Source: Paenibacillus sp. MAEPY2 (GTDB taxonomy: Bacteria; Bacillota; Bacilli; Paenibacillales; Paenibacillaceae). Taken from it: 48,308 nucleotides of DNA. Positions 35,695-43,980 of the stretch are shown in pieces. A program made the position numbers and the translations under genes. Position 1 is the stretch's first letter. Every line of letters begins with the position of its first letter. The notes below the pieces were generated by a model. It was not told where the DNA came from and did no database searches. It saw nothing but the letters and a program-made list of their open reading frames with translations. The DNA is taken from positions 1-48,308 of the forward strand of contig NZ_AWUK01000049.1 of NCBI RefSeq assembly GCF_000499205.1, written 5' to 3'.

Positions 35695-35715
35695 TATACA
35701 CCAAATAAGTGTATA
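35695..35715. promoter_or_regulatory. Palindromic operator candidate in divergent promoter region
   Basis: TATACAC and GTGTATA arms are separated by seven nt. It lies between the DUF262 gene and the ribbon-helix-helix gene and just left of the shared 16-mer at 35718-35733, so it probably controls one or both. Confidence 0.5.
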
Positions 35716-35717
35716 CA

Positions 35718-35733
35718 TCAATTAATTAATATA
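35718..35733 (-). promoter_or_regulatory. Shared AT-rich 16-mer (copy 5)
   Basis: On the minus strand TATATTAATTAATTGA, the same pattern as the copies before the transfer operon and coupling protein. It lies 31 nt upstream of the ribbon-helix-helix gene, as an autoregulatory site would. Confidence 0.4.
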
Positions 35734-35764
35734 TTAATATGAATATGACGAGAGGGGATTGCGC

Positions 35765-35983
35765 ATGAAAAACGACACTGGTCCAGGCAGAAGAACCACC
35801 ATGATCATACCCGATTTTATTGATAAGTCTGTTCAATTGTTTAAAGAACGGAGTGGATCTCCATCTTGGAATGCAGCATTATGGGAGATTGTAAGAGAGG
35901 GGCTAATTGTTAAGTTTGAGAAACAAGAGCAATTAGAAAGAAATTTGTCCGAATATGAGAACTCCATAAGAAAAGACAGTTAG
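35765..35983 (+). CDS. Ribbon-helix-helix-like small regulator
   Basis: 72 residues from ATG 35765 (SD GAGGGGAT). GRRTTMIIPDFIDKSVQLFK followed by WNAALWEIVREGLIVKFEKQ has the strand-helix-helix pattern of Arc/MetJ-type regulators. Likely binds the palindrome and/or the 16-mer just upstream. It could be the common regulator of transfer genes. Confidence 0.6.
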   Translation: MKNDTGPGRRTTMIIPDFIDKSVQLFKERSGSPSWNAALWEIVREGLIVKFEKQEQLERNLSEYENSIRKDS

Positions 35984-36063
35984 AATGGCTGTCTGCCAAC
36001 ATGTTAAATTGAAAGATTGCAAATTTTTTATAATCAAACACTTACTTTAAGGGAGGAAATGTA

Positions 36064-37170
36064 ATGACTACTTTTACGAAAAAATTCGATCTTATTGAGT
36101 TAAATGATATTGAAGCTCTAATTACTAATAAGGTAAAAGAAGGGGGAACTATCGAATACAAATCCCGGATGATTCGACCTGAGCAATTTTGTGCAGCAAT
36201 TTCTTCTTTTGCAAATGCGTTCGGAGGAGATTTTTACTTAGGGATCGAAGAGGCGGAAGGAGATCCTACTGCTACTCCAGGTATCGAGGTGGACGATATT
36301 GATGCATATATGTTAAACCTTAATCAAATTCTACACAATGGTCTTGAGCCACGACTTGCACGATATGATATCAAACCTTTTGAAGTATCCCCCAAACGTT
36401 ACGTCATTTTAATCCGGGCTTATCGCAGTTGGTCCCGCCCTCACAGGGTAAAACAAAATAATCAATTTTATTCTAGAAAGTCGAATGGGAAGTTCCCTTT
36501 AGATGTACACGAACTACGTGAAATGTTCTTAGGAACAACGGAATTTTCCAAGAAGTACGAGCTCTTCAAGGAGGAAAGGCTTTTAAACACATTTAATTCA
36601 TACAGGGATGTTCCATTCTTCCTTGCTCACTTACTTCCTTTATCTTGCTTCGAAAATCAGTATACTCTGGACGTAAATCTAATTAGCAAAGTAAGTCTGA
36701 CCCCTATTGCTTCAGCGGGTGGCGACCCTCGAATCAATATACACGGCTTATATTCCGAATCAAATAAGGGCGAAGCACGAATGCAAATCTTCAGAAATGG
36801 AGTGATTGAATTGTCGACTGTACGCATGACAGACAATTTAACGATTGCTGCATATGCATTTGAAAGACAGCTCATTCAAGCTCTACATCGACAGCTTTTC
36901 AACTATGACATCATGGAGATCAGCGAACCATTTTACCTTATTTGCTCATTCTATGGTGTACAAGATCTTGTTTTTATTTCTAGTCCAGAATCCTTTATGG
37001 ATACATGGCCTTTGAGTGAAGATAAGATTACTCTACCGGAAGTTCTAATTGATCCAAAAAACTTCTCAACTAGAAGTCCCGAGGAAATCGGGCTTGCCCT
37101 CAAGCCTGTATTTGATGGACTATGGAATGCATTTGGGATGGCCGAGGCCCAGTTAAGATTTAAAGGCTAA
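36064..37170 (+). CDS. AlbA_2 (Schlafen-type) domain protein
   Basis: A 368-residue protein, SD GGGAGGAAA. IEYKSRMIRPEQFCAAISSF, ANAFGGDFYLGIEE, YVILIRAYRSWSRPHRVK and FYSRKSNGKFPLDVHELREM at residues ~27-155 match the AlbA_2/Schlafen DNA- or RNA-processing domain (E-K pair, GG.. .GI, P......Y.R......). The C-terminal 210 residues are unassigned. Such proteins are common in phage-defence loci; here it follows a DUF262/ribbon-helix-helix pair. Confidence 0.7.
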   Translation: MTTFTKKFDLIELNDIEALITNKVKEGGTIEYKSRMIRPEQFCAAISSFANAFGGDFYLGIEEAEGDPTATPGIEVDDIDAYMLNLNQILHNGLEPRLARYDIKPFEVSPKRYVILIRAYRSWSRPHRVKQNNQFYSRKSNGKFPLDVHELREMFLGTTEFSKKYELFKEERLLNTFNSYRDVPFFLAHLLPLSCFENQYTLDVNLISKVSLTPIASAGGDPRINIHGLYSESNKGEARMQIFRNGVIELSTVRMTDNLTIAAYAFERQLIQALHRQLFNYDIMEISEPFYLICSFYGVQDLVFISSPESFMDTWPLSEDKITLPEVLIDPKNFSTRSPEEIGLALKPVFDGLWNAFGMAEAQLRFKG

Positions 37171-37348
37171 CCATATCATAGATAACTTTTCATGTAATCT
37201 AAATCTGATCATTCGAAAAACTTTTCAAATTGCTTTCTGTTTGCTAAAATTAAAATATTACGATTATTTTATTAGTTTTCCTTGCTGCCCCAAACTGAGC
37301 ATGCAATGATTGAGTCGCTTAACAGCTAAAAGATACTGATTCAAAAAA

Positions 37349-37408
37349 ATGGAGACAGATAGGTATACGGGACCCGTATGCCTTTTTTTGTGTCCATTTT
37401 TTTGTGTC
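37349..37408 (+). promoter_or_regulatory. 60-nt leader element, copy 1
   Basis: Nested inverted repeat: GGTATACGGG/CCCGTATGCC hairpin with seven Ts, inside GGAGACA...TGTGTCC, followed by a second T run and GTGTC. 57 of 60 positions equal the copy at 43981. It ends 22 nt before the start of the DUF6884-like gene, so it would lie in its mRNA leader as an attenuator. Confidence 0.75.
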
Positions 37409-37430
37409 AAAAAAAGGAGACGATGTAGAC

Positions 37431-38318
37431 ATGAGAAGGATTGCCTTGATTACTGAATCCTCGGCTCGCCCGGATACGGCTATGCCTGCCCACCGTTTTT
37501 ACCAAGGGAAGATGAGTCGGTGGATCAATACGGTGATTCAGTATATGGAGACAAGAAGCTTTCCAACAGAAGATATATTCTTCTTAAGCTTCTATAAAAA
37601 TCGAATCATCCCTTACCAAGAAGTGATTGAACCGTACCCTAAGCAGAAAAATCACCCCAGGGCTAGTGATGCCAATGTGTTCGCAAAGGAAATCTTAGCG
37701 CATGTTCATTCCATGGGAGAAGGTGTGTTCGTAGAGATTCACGCAGGTAGAACGTTGGCAGATCCTCTGAGACAGTTGTTAGATGAGAATAATATTCCTT
37801 ATCGACTGTATGCAGATGGCGTTCCTTTAGGAACAAAGCCTACTTACTATGAAATGCTAATAAGTGATGAGCTGGAGCAAAGGCGATTTAAAGAAGTTCA
37901 ACGAGAAAAGTGGAATATCTCTTCTTTAATTAGTGAATTGTCTCCTTCGGAAGCCAGCAAAATTATCAACACATACGGCAGTTCAGCTCAGTTGTATGGT
38001 GTTGAGCCCAATGTAGAGGAACTGAAGAAGCTTCTAGGAGGACTGCGGCAAAAAAAGAAAGATGAAGCCAGAGCTTATCGAGATTTTGAGTATGCAATGA
38101 AAGAGGAAGATCCCAGAGGGGAACTTCAGCATTTTCTTCAGTATCAAGAGACGCTATCTGATCTTCATAAAAACAAACAGTTCGAATTATATAAAAATAA
38201 GTATGGAAAGAGCATTGCTAAGTTCACATGTTACTTGATCAAGAAGGGCTATGTCCGATTAATTGAGAACAAAATTAGCGAAGCCTTGTTTCGTACCCAA
38301 ATCGCACTCATAAAATAA
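37431..38318 (+). CDS. DUF6884-like protein
   Basis: 295 residues from ATG 37431 (SD AAAAGGAGA). N-terminal half: ALITESSARPDTAMPAHRFY, IFFLSFYKNRIIPY, EIHAGRTLADPLRQLL, then YRLYADGVPLGTKPTYYEML. This order (PA..FY, LS, PY, G......L...L, PL.G...G) resembles DUF6884 proteins, frequent on phages and plasmids. The C-terminal half is a charged helical domain (GGLRQKKKDEARAYRDFEYA, ...). It shares the 60-nt leader with the PP-loop gene at 44061, so the two are probably co-regulated. Function unknown; a role linked to base modification is only a guess. Confidence 0.5.
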   Translation: MRRIALITESSARPDTAMPAHRFYQGKMSRWINTVIQYMETRSFPTEDIFFLSFYKNRIIPYQEVIEPYPKQKNHPRASDANVFAKEILAHVHSMGEGVFVEIHAGRTLADPLRQLLDENNIPYRLYADGVPLGTKPTYYEMLISDELEQRRFKEVQREKWNISSLISELSPSEASKIINTYGSSAQLYGVEPNVEELKKLLGGLRQKKKDEARAYRDFEYAMKEEDPRGELQHFLQYQETLSDLHKNKQFELYKNKYGKSIAKFTCYLIKKGYVRLIENKISEALFRTQIALIK

Positions 38319-38329
38319 AGGTGGACTAT

Positions 38330-38371
38330 ATGAATAATAGGATTATGAAAATACCCCATCCTCTCTACTAA
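38330..38371 (+). CDS. 13-residue leader ORF candidate
   Basis: ATG behind AAGGTGGA; MNNRIMKIPHPLY then TAA. It follows the DUF6884-like gene by 11 nt and precedes three hairpins and the methyltransferase gene. It could be a leader peptide, or chance. Confidence 0.25.
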   Translation: MNNRIMKIPHPLY

Positions 38372-38461
38372 CAGGTGTGATGAAGGAATGAACGATTTAG
38401 TTCATTTAGAGGTTCATTGTAGCCCCCTTCAGGCGAGCTCCCCATAGAGGGATAAGTAGCA

Positions 38462-38548
38462 CTTACGCGGCCTTCGAGAAAGCGTAAGAGGACAAAGAGA
38501 GTCCTGCCTATTTCCGGATCGATAACACATGATACGGAAACGGGAGAG
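38462..38548 (+). ncRNA. Candidate structured leader RNA before the D12 methyltransferase
   Basis: Three consecutive hairpins can form: CTTACGC/GCGTAAG (38462-38488), AGGAC/GTCCT (38489-38505) and TTTCCG..ATC/GAT.CGGAAA (38511-38540). The last ends directly at the SD GGGAGAG. GATC occurs in the third. No known riboswitch is recognised; the GC-rich fold in an AT-rich gap suggests a cis-regulatory element. Confidence 0.4.
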
Positions 38549-38554
38549 ATGGAA

Positions 38555-39385
38555 ATGACAAAATCTTATGTTGATGTAAATAGAATTGATAGTGTTATTC
38601 GATGGTTTGGAGGTAAGCACTTTTTATCGCGTGATTTGATTCCTTTAATTCCAGAACATCATTGCTGGGCTGATGTATTTGGTGGGGGTGCCCATATGAC
38701 TGTTGGGAAAAAAAGAAGCACCGTCGAAGTCTTTAACGATACGGATGAAGAATTGATTAATTTCCTGATGGTACTCCGTACTCATAAAGCAGAACTAATT
38801 GAAAACCTTAGCTCACTCCCAACAAGCCGCAGCTTATTTGAACGATGGCAGTATGAGCAGCTACCTACAGACTCATTCGAGCGAGCAGTCCGGTGGTTTT
38901 ATTTACTCCGGCAATGCATCATTCCAGCTAATGGTATAAAGAGTGGCTGGCGATCTGGAAAGATCAAAAACACAGCAAATGATTATCAAAACGCGGTAAG
39001 TAAGTTGCATGAGTTTGAGAAAAGATTCAGCAGAGTCATGATCGAATGTCTGGACTATAAGGAAATTATCAAACGGTATGACTCTGAAAGGACTTTTTTC
39101 TTCATCGATCCGCCCTACAAAAACCGGGAGCACTATTATAAGGGAGCTTTTAAAGAACATGTTCAGCTTGCAGATATGTTGAAAAACATTAAGGGAAAGG
39201 CCATGGTGACTTATTATGGTGATCCGCTAATATTGGACCTGTATAAGGACTGGCATTGTCTAACCTTTAATTCAAAAGTGGGGACGGTAGCAAAAGCTGA
39301 GTTAGGACAAACACGACGGAATGAAACCGAGTATGTCTTCATGAACTATTTACCGGAGCAGAATACTCAAATCCCACTTTTTTAA
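38555..39385 (+). CDS. D12-class N6-adenine DNA methyltransferase
   Basis: 276 residues from ATG 38555 (SD GGGAGAG at good distance; ATG 38549 too close). IRWFGGKHFLSRDLIPLIPE and ADVFGGGAHM are the SAM-binding motifs; FFIDPPYKNREHYY holds catalytic DPPY (185-188). Dam/D12 family, target probably unknown A in a short motif. No restriction partner nearby, so it is a solitary methylase, useful against host restriction. Confidence 0.85.
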   Translation: MTKSYVDVNRIDSVIRWFGGKHFLSRDLIPLIPEHHCWADVFGGGAHMTVGKKRSTVEVFNDTDEELINFLMVLRTHKAELIENLSSLPTSRSLFERWQYEQLPTDSFERAVRWFYLLRQCIIPANGIKSGWRSGKIKNTANDYQNAVSKLHEFEKRFSRVMIECLDYKEIIKRYDSERTFFFIDPPYKNREHYYKGAFKEHVQLADMLKNIKGKAMVTYYGDPLILDLYKDWHCLTFNSKVGTVAKAELGQTRRNETEYVFMNYLPEQNTQIPLF

Positions 39386-39412
39386 AATAGAAGTCACAAC
39401 AGGAGGAACAAT

Positions 39413-39748
39413 ATGCCAAAATGTATTTACTGTAGAGAAGAAATGGAACCAATGGAGTATTTAGAAACGGAAAGTGGATTTACTTCTGCAGAGGTGTGTG
39501 TAAACGAGAACTGTGTCATACACAACATCGTGAATCTTTATTTCAAAGAGTGGAAGTTAACTAAAGAAGAAATTGAAGTTAGATTAAATAAAATGAATGT
39601 CTCCTGGAACTGGATGGGCAAATTTTTCGTTCTTGTCGATCCAATAAACCATTACAATGTACGAGCTAAACTCGTTACATTAAACCTGGAGAACGGGGCC
39701 ATGCTGCTTGATTCCACAATTAATTACGTTAATATCCCTGTGTTATAA
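39413..39748 (+). CDS. Small zinc-ribbon protein
   Basis: A 111-residue protein with SD AGGAGGA. MPKCIYCREEMEPMEY (CxxC) and CVNENC (CxxxxC, residues ~29-34) form a zinc knuckle; the rest is beta-rich. No family was recognised. It probably shares the methyltransferase transcript (27-nt gap). Confidence 0.5.
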   Translation: MPKCIYCREEMEPMEYLETESGFTSAEVCVNENCVIHNIVNLYFKEWKLTKEEIEVRLNKMNVSWNWMGKFFVLVDPINHYNVRAKLVTLNLENGAMLLDSTINYVNIPVL

Positions 39749-39808
39749 GCAGCTTGTGATTCTATGAGTCACTGGAGTAAATAAAATGAGTTTAGGGAGA
39801 GATATACA

Positions 39809-40102
39809 ATGGAAAATATCCTTGAAGTACAAGAATTAGAAAAGGCGATCTCATTAGCATTCGGTGGAAAAACCAGTTTTGATGTTGAAGATTGTCATGC
39901 TAGATATTTCAATAATATTGATGTAGATGGCGTCGAGTATGAATATAAGAGCATACATGATGGTTCTACAGAGATAGGTATCCAAGGAGAAATTTGGTAC
40001 CGTCCAGCTGAGTCTGAAGACTGGTACGATACTGGCTTCGATGAGAAGTATTTGGGGGAACAACTTAGAAAACACATGAGACAGGTTAATAAAGCAGTAT
40101 AA
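39809..40102 (+). CDS. Unrecognised 97-residue acidic protein
   Basis: ATG behind TAGGGAGAG. Acidic, aromatic-rich (DVDGVEYEYKSIHDGSTEIG, EIWYRPAESEDWYDTGFDE) with helical end. No family was recognised; acidic DNA-mimic behaviour is conceivable but unsupported. Followed by a terminator. Confidence 0.45.
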   Translation: MENILEVQELEKAISLAFGGKTSFDVEDCHARYFNNIDVDGVEYEYKSIHDGSTEIGIQGEIWYRPAESEDWYDTGFDEKYLGEQLRKHMRQVNKAV

Positions 40103-40152
40103 GTCAAAGTGTAAACCTGTCAGCCAAAAGCATATAAGAAATATATCTTACT

Positions 40153-40188
40153 AGCGCGTGCCGGTATTCAATCGGTACGTGCTTTTTT
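40153..40188 (+). terminator. Rho-independent terminator
   Basis: AGC-CGT-CCG pairs with CGG-ACG-GCT (mismatches in between), followed by six Ts. It borders the cargo region. Confidence 0.75.
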
Positions 40189-40709
40189 CATGAGAATACT
40201 CTTATGGCACATACGATGGACAAATAAAAACCTACGATAAAACGCCGATAATCAGACCATCCACCGGCCTGATTCTCCGTTTTCTCATACAGTTCCTTTT
40301 CCATCCTTATAAAAATGTCTGCAATATATCCGTATGCTTGCCCCCATGCATCTATAATTTCTTCGGTTGCACTATCACCAAGCACATCTTTCACCGCTTG
40401 AAGCAAGGTTTCGCCTACGATTGGATACTCGTCCGCCCGAATACCGATCGCGCGATGCTTCTCGTTGATTCTTCGAATAACTGGGGTAAGTGCCTCAAGA
40501 TTGGCAATATTTTCTCCTGCAGCATAAACGACATAACCCAATGCCTCCTGTTGAATGCCCCTCTTCTGATTCGTTTGATTAAAGATGCTCATTAACTCAG
40601 GTGCACTGCGGAAAAGCAACTCATAAAACCGTTTTCCGATTTGATGACTATGTTCCTTAAGTACGGGTGCTGTCGATTTTATAATTGCTGTTGTTTCGGC
40701 ATTGAGCAT
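40188..40709 (-). pseudogene. hmp: Truncated flavohemoglobin (globin domain only)
   Basis: 173 residues from ATG 40709 (SD AAGGGAG). The first ~150 residues are clearly the globin domain of Hmp: KSTAPVLKEHSHQIGKRFYE, IFNQTNQKRGIQQEALGYVV, NEKHRAIGIRADEYPIVG (proximal His region). It ends at EQAGGWSDYRRFIVGFY, exactly where the FAD/NAD reductase half should begin, and stops 10 residues later. So it lacks the NO-dioxygenase reductase. Degraded copy or a stand-alone globin; truncation makes a pseudogene more likely. Confidence 0.8.
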
Positions 40710-40898
40710 GTAGATTGGCAACTCCCTTATTTATAGTTTTCCCAATGTATTGCTTTGAAGATTCCGCCTTATTCCTCAAATTAAGGTAAACTACCTGCGC
40801 AATCTCCAACACTGACAGGAGGAAGAATGCTTGAAGGCTATTCATAGATACTGTCGATTTATTTTTTGTGAGGGAATATATATCCAGAAATGCTCCCC

Positions 40899-41405
40899 TT
40901 AGCTTTCTCTTGTAGGCGTATGCTTAGTGACTTCCCATTGACCATCCTGATAGGTTAAAGTCATTTGTGCAGAGAGCGCCCCCTCATTCGAACGATACTT
41001 ACTGACCTCGATCGTGATGTTATTCTTTTTATCCGATTGCGCCTGCTTTTCAATTCTTAGTAAAATCCCTTTCAGTCTGGTTTCGTCCTGGTCATCAACC
41101 AATTCTTCTTCAAGTAATTGTTCATAGGAGAAATAATAAATCTTCTCGTTATATTTACTTTGAAGATGCTTCTCAATGATTTGCTTATCTGATTCCTTTA
41201 ATGGAATTCCTTTACCGAAATCCAATGAAATGTACTCCATTTTATTATTGAGAGCTGCATCTGTTGATATTAATTCGTCTAGCGCTATACTATAAGGTTC
41301 GCCGAGTTCATTCTGCGAATTAGAGCCAGTAATACCATTAGCGCAAGCTGATGTGAGAAAAGCCACTAAAGCAATGAGTAGAAAATACAACGACTTTACT
41401 TTGAT
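40899..41405 (-). CDS. Lipoprotein of unknown function, probable ATC start
   Basis: About 168 residues. Lipobox LTSAC follows VKSLYFLLIALVAF; signal-peptide basic region (KVK) lies before any ATG/TTG/GTG. The in-frame ATC at 41405 has AAGGAGGGG at the right distance, making MKVKSLYFLLIALVAFLTSAC-type lipoprotein start; the TTG 41390 would remove the basic residues and has no SD. Mature part is hydrophilic with ITIEVSKYRSNEGAL and TLTYQDGQWEVTKH, resembling DUF4825/YcdA-like exported domains, but no firm family. Confidence 0.55.
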   Translation of the reverse strand: MKVKSLYFLLIALVAFLTSACANGITGSNSQNELGEPYSIALDELISTDAALNNKMEYISLDFGKGIPLKESDKQIIEKHLQSKYNEKIYYFSYEQLLEEELVDDQDETRLKGILLRIEKQAQSDKKNNITIEVSKYRSNEGALSAQMTLTYQDGQWEVTKHTPTRES

Positions 41406-41673
41406 GATAATCCCCTCCTTCGTATTCGTTACTTACATTAACGTAATTTCAACCATAAATGTTGTACATATAAAAACAGCCCGCTTAGGACGGGATGCTT
41501 CATACACTTTAAGTTAACTATTACTTTCTTCTCCTTCTTATCATTTGAAAAAATATAGTAATTTTTCAAACAGGCTTACCTTGGCCTATTTCCTAAGGGA
41601 GGCCAGTTTTGGGTTAATAAATGGACAAATCGGAAATAATTCACTCATACTGTCTGTAGGAGGGAACAACTTC

Positions 41674-42987
41674 ATGAATTCCAGTGATAATCAATCAGAG
41701 CAAAGCGCATATTTGAAAGAGCTGAATGCCTTATTTATCCCTTTGGATGGAATGGAGAATCTGGACCGCATGGTTGAGGCTATCGGAGATGCAGATATTG
41801 TGCTGCTCGGCGAAGCGAGCCATGGGACGTCTGATTTTTACCGAGTTCGGGCCGATCTTTCGAAGAGACTGATTGCAAGCAAGGGATTCAACATTATAGG
41901 CGTGGAAGGAGACTGGCCCTCTGCTTATCGGTTGAACCGATATATTAAAGGGATGGTGGGAGCCGATTCTTCAGCAGCCGAGGCACTAGGTGATTCTACC
42001 CGTTGGCCGACCTGGATGTGGGCGAATACGGATATTCGTGATTTTGCGGAGTGGCTGAAGGAGCATAATGCAGCGAATTACGGCGGCAGTGACCGTCCGA
42101 AGGTTGGATTTTATGGCATAGATATGTACTCGTTATGGGAATCGATGGAGGCAATTATCAGTTATCTGGAGGAGACCAAGTCTCCCCAGCTGGAACAGGC
42201 CCGCCGGACATACGCCTGTTTCGATCCATACAGTAAGGACCATCAAAGTTATGGCATTGCGGCAGGGTTGCTCTCGGAGAGTTGTGAGAATGAAGTGGTT
42301 GAGCTGCTTAAGCAGATGCATAGCCGGCGCATGGCGCATCCGGGAAGTGAGGAAGAGCTGAATGCGGAGGTGAACATGCTGGTCACTTCCAGCTCGGAGG
42401 CCTACTATCGTACGATGGTTCGAGGCGGCCCGCAGTCTTGGAATGTACGGGACAGACATATGGTTGAATCGCTGAAGCGAATCATGTCCTATTACGGGTC
42501 CTCTGCCAAAGCCATTGTCTGGGAGCATAATACGCATATCGGTGACGCGCGGGCAACGGATATGATGCAGGATGGCATGGTTAATGTGGGTCAGCTGCTG
42601 CGTGAGGATCCGGAACATCGGGTGTTTGCCGTTGGCTTCGGAACCTATCAGGGCGAGGTACTGGCTGGAAGAGCCTGGGGAGCTCCGGTGGAGAAAATGA
42701 CCGTGCCGCCCGGACAGCCAGGAAGCTGGGAGGATTACATGCACCGGGCGGGAGGCGGCCGGAATGGCATGGTAATGCTATCCGATGCATCATCCATGCT
42801 AAATACGGTCATTGGCCACCGTGCCATCGGTGTGGTATATGATCCTGAACATGAGCGATTCGGCAATTACGTGCCTTCCAGCATGGCGGACCGTTATGAT
42901 GCGTTTGTTCATATCGATCGGACCACCTCTCTTCTGCCACTGCCTATCCTTCAGCCGGTTGCAACGGAAGCTTTATTTTCAAAATAA
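41674..42987 (+). CDS. Erythromycin-esterase family protein
   Basis: 437 residues from ATG 41674 (SD AGGAGGGAA). Conserved VLLGEASHGTSDFYRVRADL holds the catalytic-type E47 and H50; GFNIIGVEGDWPSAYRLNRY, IVWEHNTHIGDA and GYGTY-like FAVGFGTYQGEV follow. These match EreA/EreB-like enzymes, which open macrolide lactones; many chromosomal relatives have unknown substrates (succinoglycan-biosynthesis-like annotation). Clearly higher GC than the flanks, so imported cargo. Resistance cannot be inferred from sequence alone. Confidence 0.85.
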   Translation: MNSSDNQSEQSAYLKELNALFIPLDGMENLDRMVEAIGDADIVLLGEASHGTSDFYRVRADLSKRLIASKGFNIIGVEGDWPSAYRLNRYIKGMVGADSSAAEALGDSTRWPTWMWANTDIRDFAEWLKEHNAANYGGSDRPKVGFYGIDMYSLWESMEAIISYLEETKSPQLEQARRTYACFDPYSKDHQSYGIAAGLLSESCENEVVELLKQMHSRRMAHPGSEEELNAEVNMLVTSSSEAYYRTMVRGGPQSWNVRDRHMVESLKRIMSYYGSSAKAIVWEHNTHIGDARATDMMQDGMVNVGQLLREDPEHRVFAVGFGTYQGEVLAGRAWGAPVEKMTVPPGQPGSWEDYMHRAGGGRNGMVMLSDASSMLNTVIGHRAIGVVYDPEHERFGNYVPSSMADRYDAFVHIDRTTSLLPLPILQPVATEALFSK

Positions 42988-43080
42988 CGGTTCCATATAA
43001 AAACAGCAGCAGGCCACTCGAGGTGTGGAAATTGACTGGACAACAATGCCTGTTTAGAGTCCTTCTTCTGTCATCTAAAG

Positions 43081-43119
43081 ACCAAGGCAACCGGTCAGTT
43101 TGAAAGGTTGCCTGGTTTT
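43081..43119 (+). terminator. Terminator after the esterase gene
   Basis: ACCA-GGCAACC pairs with GGTTGCC-TGGT, followed by TTTTCC. It ends the esterase transcript. Confidence 0.6.
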
Positions 43120-43168
43120 CCTTATCGTTTGTTGTTGGATCAAGTTGAGAACCTTCTGGGTTCACTGG

Positions 43169-43689
43169 TTATTCTTCTATTGTTTTGATTACTTTTGCAG
43201 GTACACCAGCAACAATAGTGTTGGCAGGCACATCCTTTGTTACTATCGCTCCTGCCGATATAATTGAATTCTCACCGTCTGTTACACCCGGCTGATGGTT
43301 GCTGCAATCCCAATCCAGGCTCTTTTTTTAATAACAATGGGATTTGAAACGGTCGATCTTCTTGAGTAGCGGTAGCTACAGTTCGAATCTCATGAAGCAA
43401 ACCTAAACCGTAACCCTTATTGTGATGGACAAGGGGAATATAGATATTAGACAGATGAATTTGTTTGTCGGTGTGGTAAATCCGTAACTTCAGGACAAGA
43501 GTACGCGTAAGGTTTGTTATCAGTTTCTTGCACCTCAACTTCCAGCAATTCCTTCACATCCGAGGAACCACTGTGAGTTACATCATGAGAATACATTTTT
43601 TCAAAAAGCGGAGTTAGAAAAGTAGATACTGATTGCTGAAGATCATGGGTGATGGACATATGAGAGACTCGCCTTCCTAAAATATACAA
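43169..43689 (-). pseudogene. Decayed hexapeptide-repeat acetyltransferase
   Basis: On the minus strand, the C-terminal end GVTDGENSIISAGAIVTKDV followed by PANTIVAGVPAKVIKTIEE and a stop at 43169 is a typical left-handed beta-helix acetyltransferase end. Further upstream PIVIKKRAWIGIAATI appears in another frame; a one-base loss at ~43290 breaks the chain, and earlier parts (TVATATQEDRPFQ) are shifted again. So several frameshifts destroy it. A 5' part reading MSITHDLQQSVSTFLTPLFE is unassigned. Confidence 0.7.
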
Positions 43690-43699
43690 TTAGCATATC

Positions 43700-43980
43700 T
43701 TGCTGTGAAATAAACAGCAATACGCATATTCGAGTGACACGGTAACAATCATAGGCAGTACATATGAAAACCAGCAAATGCATGTAATGATTTATGTTTG
43801 CAACGCCTTGCCACTCTTGGATAATTTAGAACAGGAAATCAATAGGCTTCTCGTGTTCAAATGATGATAAATCTGATAAAGTAATACTATTACGAATGAA
43901 TGAATTATTTTCATTGAAGCACAGTTGTTGCAGTCAATGAGGGAGACGCTTAACAAGCAATAAATATAGAGTCAATCACA
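43700..43980. other. Gap without gene between cargo and PP-loop gene
   Basis: AT-rich sequence with no gene seen; a promoter for the PP-loop gene is expected near 43870-43920 but none is convincing. Confidence 0.4.

Noticed and set aside
42133..42744. 203-residue minus-strand ORF
   Set aside because: Lies wholly opposite the esterase gene; GC-rich coding DNA commonly leaves such antisense frames open.
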